Source of the DNA: an uncultured Streptococcus sp.
GTDB lineage: Bacteria; Bacillota; Bacilli; Lactobacillales; Streptococcaceae
Length of the DNA stretch: 14,910 bases
Assembly: GCA_902461025.1 (NCBI GenBank)
Contig: CABPWC010000030.1
Coordinates: 1-14,910 of the forward strand
Direction: 5' to 3'
Shown here: in pieces, positions 1 through 6,966 of the stretch
Layout: the number at the start of each line of letters is the position of its first letter
How positions within the stretch are numbered: the first letter of the stretch is position 1
Translations under genes and position numbers: made by a program
The notes under the pieces: generated by a model
Seen by the model: the letters and a program-made list of their open reading frames with translations, nothing else
Told to the model about the DNA's origin: nothing
Database searches by the model: none

Positions 1-94
1 TAAAAGAGAATTTCGTGTTGGTGAACAATATATCTACCCTCATGAATTTGCAGTTCTAGACCCAGATGGCTATTTTTTAAGATTTAGTGAATAG
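1..94 (+). CDS. C-terminal end of a VOC (glyoxalase/bleomycin-resistance-like) protein, partial
   Basis: The plus strand is open from the window edge (frame beginning at base 2) to a TAG at 92-94. The 30 visible residues end in HEFAVLDPDGYFLRFSE, and the DPDGY-x-L-x-F pattern is the typical last beta strand of vicinal-oxygen-chelate proteins such as glyoxalase I and bleomycin-resistance proteins, where the glutamate often contributes to the metal site. The rest of the gene is outside the window, so substrate and exact family cannot be judged. It is followed by a hairpin terminator at 129-152 and reads toward the restriction cassette, so it is probably the last conserved chromosomal gene on that side. 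Confidence 0.6.
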   Translation, partial: KREFRVGEQYIYPHEFAVLDPDGYFLRFSE

Positions 95-128
95 AATAAT
101 AAAGCATTAGAGTGAAAACAGAAATAAG

Positions 129-152
129 AAAAAGAGGCGTGAACCTCTTTTT
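129..152. terminator. Bidirectional Rho-independent terminator
   Basis: A nine-base stem (five A:T pairs then GAGG/CCTC) closes on the loop CGTGAA, with A and T tracts on either side. It can therefore stop both the VOC gene coming from the left and the four-gene minus-strand operon that ends at 184. Confidence 0.85.
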
Positions 153-183
153 TATGTATAAAAATGATAGTTAATAAATCAAT

Positions 184-954
184 TTAAGACATACGATAAA
201 TCGCCTTAATACCCTCGGTCTCCATCAAATGACTTTTAACTATAACTTTTATATCTTCTCTCGTTAAAAAGTCTAAAACTATTACCCCACCAACTAAATT
301 CAATATTTTGTTAGCATTAGTGTAGGAATACCTATTTTCAATCATTTTACCTTCATCAATTAGTTCATATATAGCTTGTAAACTCCCTAGAACAATATCT
401 TTATTAGATACTAAGTTGCTTGAAAAATACGCAACAGCATTTCCTCTGTAACTCCCTGATAAAAATCTTTTTGTATAGTAATATGGATTTGAAGAATCTT
501 CATCAAATGTATAGTAAGCAATCCACCATAGAGAAGAAATACTATTTATCATTAAAGATCGTTTATTACCTCTATTAAATATAGTTCTAGCTGTTATGCT
601 TGCTTCCCTGGTTGTACCGTTAATATTACTTAGCTGGTCCAAATGATAATCTAAATAATATGTATTTTCAAGTGCAACCCAAATTTTTTCATTCTCTGCC
701 TCTGCAATAGTTAAATGTTTTAAAGATTCCCAAATTATTTCAACATTCTTTTTTGGAGCTTCAGAATCCAAGGATTCTAAAATGAGTTCTTTATACTCAA
801 ACTCATTTAGCGAATCATAGACATTATTAGTATCAGAAAATAGGTTAATTATCTTTTCTTTATCATTATTTATATAGTACAGCAAGTATTTACTATGAAA
901 ATTTGTTTTAAAATCATCTAAAAATTCATCAGAAACATATTTTAATTTACTCAT
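184..954 (-). CDS. Hypothetical protein, last gene of the GHKL-ATPase operon (possibly DUF6339-like)
   Basis: The product has 256 residues, is acidic, has no signal peptide or membrane segment, and looks mostly helical. The most distinctive stretch is residues ~136-160: a serine-rich turn, then LWWIAYYTFD, then NPYYYTKRFL. From memory the 'LWW..yxTxD...dPYxxTrxL' pattern is like DUF6339, a family of unknown function; this is a weak match made by eye. No nuclease, methylase, kinase or helix-turn-helix motif is visible. The start ATG lies 8 bp inside the upstream 287-residue gene, with a GAGGAAA ribosome site in that gene's 3' end, so translation of the two is probably coupled. It is the last gene before the terminator at 129-152. 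Its role is inferred only from the company it keeps: a GHKL ATPase and a restriction system. Confidence 0.75.
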   Translation of the reverse strand: MSKLKYVSDEFLDDFKTNFHSKYLLYYINNDKEKIINLFSDTNNVYDSLNEFEYKELILESLDSEAPKKNVEIIWESLKHLTIAEAENEKIWVALENTYYLDYHLDQLSNINGTTREASITARTIFNRGNKRSLMINSISSLWWIAYYTFDEDSSNPYYYTKRFLSGSYRGNAVAYFSSNLVSNKDIVLGSLQAIYELIDEGKMIENRYSYTNANKILNLVGGVIVLDFLTREDIKVIVKSHLMETEGIKAIYRMS

Positions 955-1810
955 TTTTCATTTCCTCAAACTTATAATATTCATAAAGAGAAGATTCTAA
1001 AGGAAAATCAAGCAATTGCTGAGCAACCATCATTGAACTTTCTTCTTGTAAATCTTCAATATTGTAATCAATCTTTTTTAATAACTCTCCAAGAGATTTA
1101 TACCACTCTTTACTCTCATCAACTTCTAACCTCTTAATTTTTTCAATCGCTACTGTTATTGCAGGTAGAATTATAGTTGTTAAGAGTAAGCGTTGTTGTA
1201 CTTTACTAGAATTAGATAAACAGACATAAGCTAAATAAGATTTTTCAGGTAGATTTATTTGTATAACATCTCCATCTAAATCAACTTCCATATATTTTTT
1301 GTTATATTTAGCAATACGAACCATTGATTTCAAGCTACCATATTCATTATTAGCAAAATCAACTTGCAACTCAGCCATAGTATCATAAGCTAAAATACTG
1401 CCTTTTTCAATTTCTGGAATTACAAAATCTTTTCCGTAGTAATCAGGATTAAAACCTTTGTTGCTATAATTATTTATTGCACTTGTTGCGATAATCATCA
1501 TGTTGACAAATAGTTTTTTAGGCGTAGATTCACTAATTAATTCAATCTCTTTTCTTGTTTCTCCTTTTTCAAGGAAAAAGAGCTTCCTATAAGAAGATGC
1601 CTGCCCTTCAATATGAATTGCGAATTTTGCTTTATTTTGCTTTATCAACTCATCTATTTCACTATTACTCAAACTGAAGTTGAAAGTCAAAAGTATGCTA
1701 TTTAAGCTCATTTTTTTTTGAGAAATACTTACTTCAAAATCTCCTGTTATAAAATCATCCAGTTCTTTACTTAAAACAGGATATGGGAACATATCAGATT
1801 TTAATTTCAT
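947..1810 (-). CDS. Hypothetical protein, third gene of the GHKL-ATPase operon
   Basis: The product has 287 residues and I do not recognise the family. The N-terminal half (~1-110) alternates short hydrophobic and charged strands and looks beta-rich. The middle has a long helix, QQRLLLTTIILPAITVAIEKIK (~206-227), which is hydrophobic on one face but too interrupted to call a membrane anchor. The C-terminus is acidic and helical. No catalytic motif is evident. The ATG overlaps the end of the ATPase gene by 17 bp and is preceded by AAGGA seven bases upstream; its own end overlaps the 256-residue gene by 8 bp. These overlaps suggest the three proteins are made together and may form a complex. 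A nine-A tract at codons 32-34 makes the gene prone to slippage. It could equally be a substrate-recognition or nucleic-acid-binding partner; the sequence alone does not decide. Confidence 0.75.
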   Translation of the reverse strand: MKLKSDMFPYPVLSKELDDFITGDFEVSISQKKMSLNSILLTFNFSLSNSEIDELIKQNKAKFAIHIEGQASSYRKLFFLEKGETRKEIELISESTPKKLFVNMMIIATSAINNYSNKGFNPDYYGKDFVIPEIEKGSILAYDTMAELQVDFANNEYGSLKSMVRIAKYNKKYMEVDLDGDVIQINLPEKSYLAYVCLSNSSKVQQRLLLTTIILPAITVAIEKIKRLEVDESKEWYKSLGELLKKIDYNIEDLQEESSMMVAQQLLDFPLESSLYEYYKFEEMKNE

Positions 1811-3710
1811 TTATTTTTCCTTCCATCTTCATTAATAAATTGGAGTTTACTTTAATATCGATAATTACCCTCTTATCTTTATTAATGTCTAATACTCTAA
1901 AATCAGTATTTGATTTTTTAACCATATTAGATTGAGAGGTAAGCTCTCGTATTATAGCTTGTGTAATTGTGCCATCTTCTCCAACAAAGTTGAATTTTAA
2001 ATCTATCTCTTTGAATTCTTTTTTAGGTTTCAATATACATCTATATTGTCCTTCTTTGCTGTTTAACGCAACAATTTTTATTCCAAAAAATTGAGTAACA
2101 TCTACTAATTTTTCTTCTTTTGTCTTTTGATTAAAACCTAATCTTTCTAATATTCCCTTCTTTTTATTTGAGGTTTCTTTTTTAGGTTTCCTATCATCTT
2201 TTTCGTTATCCAAATTCAAATCTTTCAAAATAGAATCTACCTCTTTTTCGATTGGATTATAAAGATTGTTTGTCTTATTCTTATTCCTATTAATTTCTAC
2301 CGAATTAATAGAATTCTTTATTCCTGAATCCTTCCTTTTAACGTTTTTTTCTGAATCTGATGACAAAAGTGGCAAAAAATCTTTCATTCCAATCGCATCT
2401 ATTACATCTTCTACATTTTGTTCATAAGAACTTTTAACACATTCTTTATACCAATCATATAAATCTTTTAGCAGTTTTTTAGCTACCTTTCTATCTTCCT
2501 TAGAAGCCTGATCGCTACTCCAATCAGTATGATTTGTATTCTCGAGACTCTTTAAAAACTTATCTAAACCTATACCAGTAGCACGAAAGACTCCGGTAAA
2601 CAGAATATTACCGCTTACATTTCTTCTGTCATAGATTTTCATACCTGATATTCTAGTCTGTAATATGGCTCTATTAGCATCTTCTCTCTTCAAAAGTATT
2701 AATTTCCCATCGCTTTTTGATTCAACAAACGGATAAGCTAGAAAACGATTATCTAATTCAAACTCTAATCTATTTTCATTAGTCAATGCATCATAGTAAT
2801 TCAGAGTATTTTTAAAAATTATTTTTTCATCAGGAGATTTTTTTAATTCTTCAAGCTCCCTAATAACTTCACTGATATTATCAGAATTGAGTCGAGCATT
2901 ATTCACTCTAACTATTAATTTATTTTCTAAAATAGAGACTAGAAAATTATTCACTGCTGAAAGTAAAATTCGCTTTTCCCAATCATCTTCAGTATCTCGG
3001 AATCCTAAAATAAATAAATCTGTCCCATATTGTGATAAATCACGACTTTTAAAATTAAAATTAATTTGCCCAGATATATGTTTATATTGTTCCTCTTTAT
3101 ATAAAGCACGCTCTTGAGTTACAATTGTTTCGTCATCTGCATCGCAATTAAATGATACAAAGTTTAAGACGCCAACATGTTTCGGACTTGAGTTGGTAGG
3201 AACAGTATTATAAAAAACTAATCTCAAGTCTGAATTGGCAAAAGGAGCAGCTTTACCAATCCCTTTACTTCCTGCCGCATTATCATCAATCTTTTCTGTA
3301 TACCCATTTCCTAGAACTAGTGCATCATAGCTTTTATCATTTAATCCATATGTATTAAAATCACTAATCTTTAACACTCTAATTTTATCTGATCCAAGGA
3401 CTTCTCTAAATGATTTCAGATACTCTAAAGTTCCAATATTTTCTTTTTTTCTCCAGAATTCCTCCGCTAATGGTAAAGCCGTATCATAGATTTCATCTAT
3501 TCCCGGAATATCCCTTGTAGATATTTCATCAAAGTCAAATGTAATTTCAACAGGATTATTATTTTCCTTTATTTTCGCATCTAGAGAGTTTTGTATTACT
3601 TCTCTCGTTAATGAATCAATAACATTATCAAGAAACGAATTTATAGATGGATCATTTGCTCCCCTTGGAGTCAAATCCCTACCATGTGGGAATGCCCATT
3701 TTTTAGCCAT
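1794..3710 (-). CDS. GHKL-family (MORC/MutL-like) ATPase associated with restriction-modification
   Basis: The product has 638 residues. The N-terminus carries the three landmarks of the GHKL (gyrase-Hsp90-histidine kinase-MutL) ATP-binding fold: an N-box REVIQNSLDAK (36-46, with E37, N41 and D44), a G1 region KISDFNTYGL (114-123, D117 and G122), and a glycine lid GSKGIGKAAPFANS (147-160). Residues ~210-375 would be the transducer-like region. A lysine/asparagine/aspartate-rich linker (~450-530) follows, then a compact beta-rich C-terminal domain (~535-638). Comparative work on MORC ATPases (Iyer, Abhiman and Aravind) placed such GHKL proteins next to bacterial restriction systems, which fits here; ATP-driven clamping or looping of DNA is the family expectation, not something visible. 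The start ATG has AAGGAG eight bases upstream (3719-3724), overlapping the stop of the 78-residue gene. It overlaps the next gene by 17 bp. Confidence 0.85.
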   Translation of the reverse strand: MAKKWAFPHGRDLTPRGANDPSINSFLDNVIDSLTREVIQNSLDAKIKENNNPVEITFDFDEISTRDIPGIDEIYDTALPLAEEFWRKKENIGTLEYLKSFREVLGSDKIRVLKISDFNTYGLNDKSYDALVLGNGYTEKIDDNAAGSKGIGKAAPFANSDLRLVFYNTVPTNSSPKHVGVLNFVSFNCDADDETIVTQERALYKEEQYKHISGQINFNFKSRDLSQYGTDLFILGFRDTEDDWEKRILLSAVNNFLVSILENKLIVRVNNARLNSDNISEVIRELEELKKSPDEKIIFKNTLNYYDALTNENRLEFELDNRFLAYPFVESKSDGKLILLKREDANRAILQTRISGMKIYDRRNVSGNILFTGVFRATGIGLDKFLKSLENTNHTDWSSDQASKEDRKVAKKLLKDLYDWYKECVKSSYEQNVEDVIDAIGMKDFLPLLSSDSEKNVKRKDSGIKNSINSVEINRNKNKTNNLYNPIEKEVDSILKDLNLDNEKDDRKPKKETSNKKKGILERLGFNQKTKEEKLVDVTQFFGIKIVALNSKEGQYRCILKPKKEFKEIDLKFNFVGEDGTITQAIIRELTSQSNMVKKSNTDFRVLDINKDKRVIIDIKVNSNLLMKMEGKINEIKI

Positions 3711-3723
3711 AATATATACTCCT

Positions 3724-3960
3724 TTATTTTTTATTTTTTGAAAACGAAAATCTATTGTCTTTTTTTATAAATTCAACTTCAAACATCTTTTTTGTTCTTT
3801 GAATTTCTAATTCTATTGCTTTAAAAATTTCAGAAACTTCATCCTCATTATAATCGTAGTTACTTCTATTAGCTAGATTACCAATTAAATGTATCTTCTG
3901 AATAACTGTATTTGTTCTAGATTCAGCCAATCTTAAAAATCGTTCATGTTTATCTTCCAT
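3724..3960 (-). CDS. Small helical protein, first gene of the GHKL-ATPase operon
   Basis: The product has 78 residues. The N-terminal half reads HERFLRLAESRTNTVIQKI, then HLIGNLANRSNYDYNEDEV, then an amphipathic helix rich in charged residues (~45-65) and a basic tail. From memory, small proteins with the pattern 'RFxRLAexR...iGNLsNRsnYxY' occur next to many restriction and other defence genes, but I know no assigned function. It lacks an obvious helix-turn-helix, so I do not call it a controller (C) protein although its size would fit. The ATG at 3958-3960 is preceded by AAAGGGG six bases upstream (3967-3973) and a well-formed promoter at 3990-4018. The ATPase gene starts 13 bp after its stop, so it leads the operon. 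Confidence 0.75.
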   Translation of the reverse strand: MEDKHERFLRLAESRTNTVIQKIHLIGNLANRSNYDYNEDEVSEIFKAIELEIQRTKKMFEVEFIKKDNRFSFSKNKK

Positions 3961-3989
3961 TTTTAACCCCTTTAAATATATATATTTTT

Positions 3990-4018
3990 ATTTTACAATA
4001 TAATGAAAATATTGTCAA
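3990..4018 (-). promoter_or_regulatory. Sigma-A promoter of the four-gene ATPase operon
   Basis: On the minus strand TTGACA (4013-4018) is followed after exactly 17 bases by TAAAAT (3990-3995). Transcription would start near 3983, about 23 bases before the first ATG. The perfect -35 and ideal spacing, placed after the endonuclease terminator, show that the operon can be expressed independently of the restriction gene. Confidence 0.7.
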
Positions 4019-4036
4019 ATATAATTTATATAAAAA

Positions 4037-4066
4037 TAAAAAAACTGCTTTGCAAGCAGTTTTTTA
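4037..4066 (-). terminator. Rho-independent terminator of the restriction endonuclease gene
   Basis: An A-rich arm plus ACTGCTT pairs with AAGCAGT plus a T tract around a three-base loop. It begins two bases after the endonuclease stop codon and lies upstream of the operon promoter, separating the two transcription units. A and T tracts on both sides could make it work in either direction. Confidence 0.85.
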
Positions 4067-4067
4067 T

Positions 4068-5558
4068 TTAATCCCATTTTTCATTAATTATTTCATATAC
4101 AAACATTTTTGGCATCCAGAAAGAATGCTTGGTAATTCTTCGCCCATCAGGAAGGGGGTTCGTATCTGATAGTTTTCCTTTTCCTACAAAAACATTTTTT
4201 TCAATCTCATAATAAGAGTTTGATGCATGAATTTTGGTAAACAAGAACTTATTCACTTTGCTTTGAGGAAAGTTTGTCGAAACACCTTTTTTTGTCTGAG
4301 TTAACTGTACCCCTTCATTAATAATGGTACGTGTTTCATTCCAGACACGTTTTGCTTCATCGACTAAACGTTCAGGAAATCCCCAAAACTTCACTTGACT
4401 TAAAACATATTCTCCAGGTTCTTCTTCCTTAAATACAACAAACATATAGCGTTTGTCACAAATTTCTTGAAAAACATGAGATTCTTCCCAGTTATCATTT
4501 TTTGCCAATTCTATAAAATCATAAACTTTAAACGGTGAGTCTTCAGTAGGTAGCCCCTTTTTATTCACACTAATAACTCTAAGATTCATATTGGCTTTTT
4601 GAAATTCCTGAGTATTTTCTATATCACCAGTAATACCAATCATTTTACGAATCAGTAAATTATTTCTAGATTTTGAGCGACGAGGAACACCGAACGCATC
4701 ATATAAGTCTTCCGCTCTCCATCCTTCATACTTCAAAATTTTTTCTTCAATAAGCTGGGTAAATGTTTTTTTCGTTCCTTTTGCAGTAGCTAATACACTC
4801 TCCTGTTCATGACTAGCAAAGATTTTATGATTAATCAAATACGTCATGTAACTAGACTTTAATTCCCAGGCACGTTGTTTTGCCAAAACATCACTAAAAG
4901 GTTGTTTTTTCCAATCTTTGTCTTTACCGGCTCCTTTAGTACAAGTTGATAAATAGTTTCCATCGGACTCAGACAATTCGTGCGCACGTCCCTCCTTAAT
5001 TTTCTGAGTAATTCGAGCGTAATCATCTAAAATGACATTCATATCTTCCTCAAACCATTCATACAGAAACACTTTTTCAATCATGTAATCCAAAACTGTA
5101 TTTTCAGGAATCAAACCGTTGTAAAATAATAAAAGTATTTTAGAACATTTTTGCCATAGATGAGTTTGATAAAAATCGTCCAAGTTCTCTTCACAATAAT
5201 TAATAATCGTCAAGACTAGTCGTTCTTTTGCAGAAATGGTTCCATTCTTATTAACTTTAAATGGAGTCACCTTAAGCTCTACTCCAATTTTTTCAAAATC
5301 GGCTGCAGCATTACTGTTAGGCTGATAACCATAATAATAACGTTCTATATAATTCCCATACTGTCCCTTTGACGATGGTTTAATTTCTTTTTTCTCATAT
5401 TCATTAGCTTCTTGATTTTGATAATCCTCGTATGTTTTATAGAGAGAACGATTATATTCTTCCATAACCTCAGCAAATTTTCTATTCAAAAGTTTGTGAG
5501 AGTAATTTACAACACTATCAATATCTTCATCGTTATAATTAAATAAATTTTGTTTCAT
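4068..5558 (-). CDS. Type II restriction endonuclease, Sau3AI/MutH family, expected to cut at GATC
   Basis: The product has 496 residues, close to the 489 of Sau3AI. Residues 64-101 match the MutH catalytic block: KGQYGN-x-IE, then DFEKIGVELKV, giving D87, E94 and K96 of the D-x(6)-E-x-K nuclease centre, equivalent to D70/E77/K79 of MutH. A second, degenerate MutH-like half follows (~275-350), where LYDAFGVPRRSKSRNN and MNLRVISVNKKGLPTEDSPF resemble the fold but lack the acidic catalytic residues, as in the tandem architecture of Sau3AI. By family knowledge it should cleave unmodified GATC and be blocked by cytosine-5 methylation. It is divergent from the methyltransferase. The ATG has GGAG six bases upstream. 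In pneumococci a Sau3AI-like system at this locus is called DpnIII; identity with it is probable but unchecked. Confidence 0.88.
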   Translation of the reverse strand: MKQNLFNYNDEDIDSVVNYSHKLLNRKFAEVMEEYNRSLYKTYEDYQNQEANEYEKKEIKPSSKGQYGNYIERYYYGYQPNSNAAADFEKIGVELKVTPFKVNKNGTISAKERLVLTIINYCEENLDDFYQTHLWQKCSKILLLFYNGLIPENTVLDYMIEKVFLYEWFEEDMNVILDDYARITQKIKEGRAHELSESDGNYLSTCTKGAGKDKDWKKQPFSDVLAKQRAWELKSSYMTYLINHKIFASHEQESVLATAKGTKKTFTQLIEEKILKYEGWRAEDLYDAFGVPRRSKSRNNLLIRKMIGITGDIENTQEFQKANMNLRVISVNKKGLPTEDSPFKVYDFIELAKNDNWEESHVFQEICDKRYMFVVFKEEEPGEYVLSQVKFWGFPERLVDEAKRVWNETRTIINEGVQLTQTKKGVSTNFPQSKVNKFLFTKIHASNSYYEIEKNVFVGKGKLSDTNPLPDGRRITKHSFWMPKMFVYEIINEKWD

Positions 5559-5578
5559 TCTTTTCTCCTACTCCCTAT

Positions 5579-5607
5579 ATTATATCAGATTAAATACAAA
5601 GCAAGCA
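5579..5607 (-). promoter_or_regulatory. Probable promoter of the endonuclease gene (extended -10)
   Basis: On the minus strand a perfect TATAAT (5579-5584) is preceded by TGa (5585-5587), an extended -10. Seventeen bases upstream the -35 position (5602-5607) reads TGCTTG, a weak match. Transcription would start near 5572, leaving a leader of only about 14 bases that holds the ribosome site. Confidence 0.6.
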
Positions 5608-5617
5608 TTAATACTTG
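5602..5617. promoter_or_regulatory. Imperfect 16-bp palindrome spanning both -35 boxes; candidate operator
   Basis: CAAGCATTAATACTTG pairs with itself at seven of eight positions. It covers the endonuclease -35 position (5602-5607), the 7-bp gap, and the first three bases of the methyltransferase -35 (5615-5617), and abuts a GATC at 5617-5620. A protein bound here would block both promoters. Function is inferred from position only. Confidence 0.4.
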
Positions 5618-5643
5618 ATCAATCGTTGAAAATAGTATATAAT
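5615..5643 (+). promoter_or_regulatory. Promoter of the methyltransferase gene, with GATC in the -35
   Basis: TTGATC (5615-5620) and TATAAT (5638-5643) are separated by 17 bases; transcription would start near 5650. The last four bases of the -35 are GATC, the sequence this system is expected to methylate, and it lies in a small TTGATCAA palindrome (5615-5622). Confidence 0.7.
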
Positions 5644-5674
5644 GGATTAAACTGAAAAATTGTAAGGAGAAAAG

Positions 5675-6940
5675 ATGAAAGTTCTCGAACTATTTGCTGG
5701 GGTCGGAGGATTCCGAATAGGATTAGAAAAATCTGATAACCAGTTCTTTGAAACAAAGTGGGCTAACCAGTGGGAACCGTCTCGTAAATCTCAAGATGCA
5801 TTTGAGGTATATGATTGTCATTTCCCCGACAGCGAGAATATCAATATTAGTATCTCTGATATTACAGACGAAGAATTTTCGAAAATGGATGCAGATATGA
5901 TTGTAGGAGGTTTTCCTTGTCAAGACTATTCTGTCGCTAGAAGTAAAAAAAATGAAAAAGGCATCGAAGGAAAAAAAGGAGTCCTCTTTTGGGAAATCAT
6001 TCGTGCTACCGAAAATATTAAACCTAAATATCTTATCCTAGAAAACGTTGACAGATTGCTAAAAGCCCCTTCTAAACAACGAGGAAGAGACTTCGCAATC
6101 ATGCTAACAGCTTTCAATAATTTGGGATATTCAGTTGAATGGAGAGTTATCAATGCGGCTGATTACGGACGAAGCCAAAGACGTCGTCGTGTTTTCTTCT
6201 TCGTTTATCGAAACGACACTAAATTTGCTAAATTAATTGATAACCAATTTGAACATAATGATTTCATTTTTGAAGAACATAAGTATGATGAGTATTTGTT
6301 CCATAGTGGCTTGTTTGCAACTCAATTTCCAATAAAAAATATACCAGTTAAAAATAGACATGTTTTTCATGAACTTGGAGATGATATCGTAGAGGTATCT
6401 GATAATTTTACAGGTACCGTTTGGAACACAGGTATTATGAGATATGGAAAATACTACTCTATCGATACAGAGCCTAACTTTAATGGAAGACCAATTACAT
6501 TAGGTGAAATTCTTCAGGATGAAAAGGATGTTCCTGATAAATATTTCATTACAGATCCAGCAAAATTGGAAAAATTCCAATTTCTAAGGGGACCAAAACG
6601 AATTGAACGTACTTCTGCAGACGGTCATACTTATATCTATTCTGAAGGTGGTATGGCTCCCTATGACGATTTAAACTTACCCGGTCGTACAATGTTGACT
6701 TCTGAAGGTACCGTTAATCGTTCAACCCATTTTCTTAAAGTTAATGGTAAATACCGTCTTATAACTCCAGTTGAAGCAGAACGTCTTCAAGATTTCCCAG
6801 ATAATTGGACAGCTAAAAAGAAATTAGCTGATGGGTCTATTGTAGATGTTTCTGATAAAATGAGAATGTTCTTTATGGGAAATGCTCTTGTTACTGAGAT
6901 TGTAAGAAAAATCGGTGATTTTATAAAGAAAATTGATTAA
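5675..6940 (+). CDS. DNA (cytosine-5)-methyltransferase, expected to modify GATC
   Basis: The product has 421 residues (M.Sau3AI is 412). All C5-methylase landmarks are present: motif I LELFAGVGGFRIGLE (4-18) for S-adenosylmethionine, motif IV GGFPCQDYSVA (78-88) with catalytic C82, motif VI ENV (123-125), motif VIII QRRRRVF (168-174), a target-recognition region (~190-345), motif IX around RLITPVEAERLQDFPDNW (361-378), and motif X GNALV (402-406). It protects host DNA from the divergent endonuclease. The protein starts directly at motif I, without the N-terminal helix-turn-helix that some C5 methylases use for self-repression. The ATG has AAGGAG five bases upstream (5664-5669). GATC specificity is inferred from the Sau3AI-type partner; the target domain cannot be read by eye. 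Confidence 0.92.
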   Translation: MKVLELFAGVGGFRIGLEKSDNQFFETKWANQWEPSRKSQDAFEVYDCHFPDSENINISISDITDEEFSKMDADMIVGGFPCQDYSVARSKKNEKGIEGKKGVLFWEIIRATENIKPKYLILENVDRLLKAPSKQRGRDFAIMLTAFNNLGYSVEWRVINAADYGRSQRRRRVFFFVYRNDTKFAKLIDNQFEHNDFIFEEHKYDEYLFHSGLFATQFPIKNIPVKNRHVFHELGDDIVEVSDNFTGTVWNTGIMRYGKYYSIDTEPNFNGRPITLGEILQDEKDVPDKYFITDPAKLEKFQFLRGPKRIERTSADGHTYIYSEGGMAPYDDLNLPGRTMLTSEGTVNRSTHFLKVNGKYRLITPVEAERLQDFPDNWTAKKKLADGSIVDVSDKMRMFFMGNALVTEIVRKIGDFIKKID

Positions 6941-6966
6941 AACAAGTTGCTTACATTAAACAACAT

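Noticed and set aside
2887..3117. Plus-strand open frame of 76 codons inside the ATPase gene
   Set aside because: It lies fully antisense to a well-supported coding region, has no ribosome site I could see, and resembles no known protein.
3724..3960. The 78-residue protein as a restriction controller (C) protein
   Set aside because: Size and position fit, but no helix-turn-helix is visible and it leads the other operon rather than the endonuclease gene.
4068..6940. Identity as DpnI or DpnII
   Set aside because: No adenine-methylase motif (DPPY/NPPY with FxGxG) and no DpnI- or DpnII-like nuclease is present; the methylase has the PC and ENV motifs of C5 enzymes and the nuclease is MutH-like.
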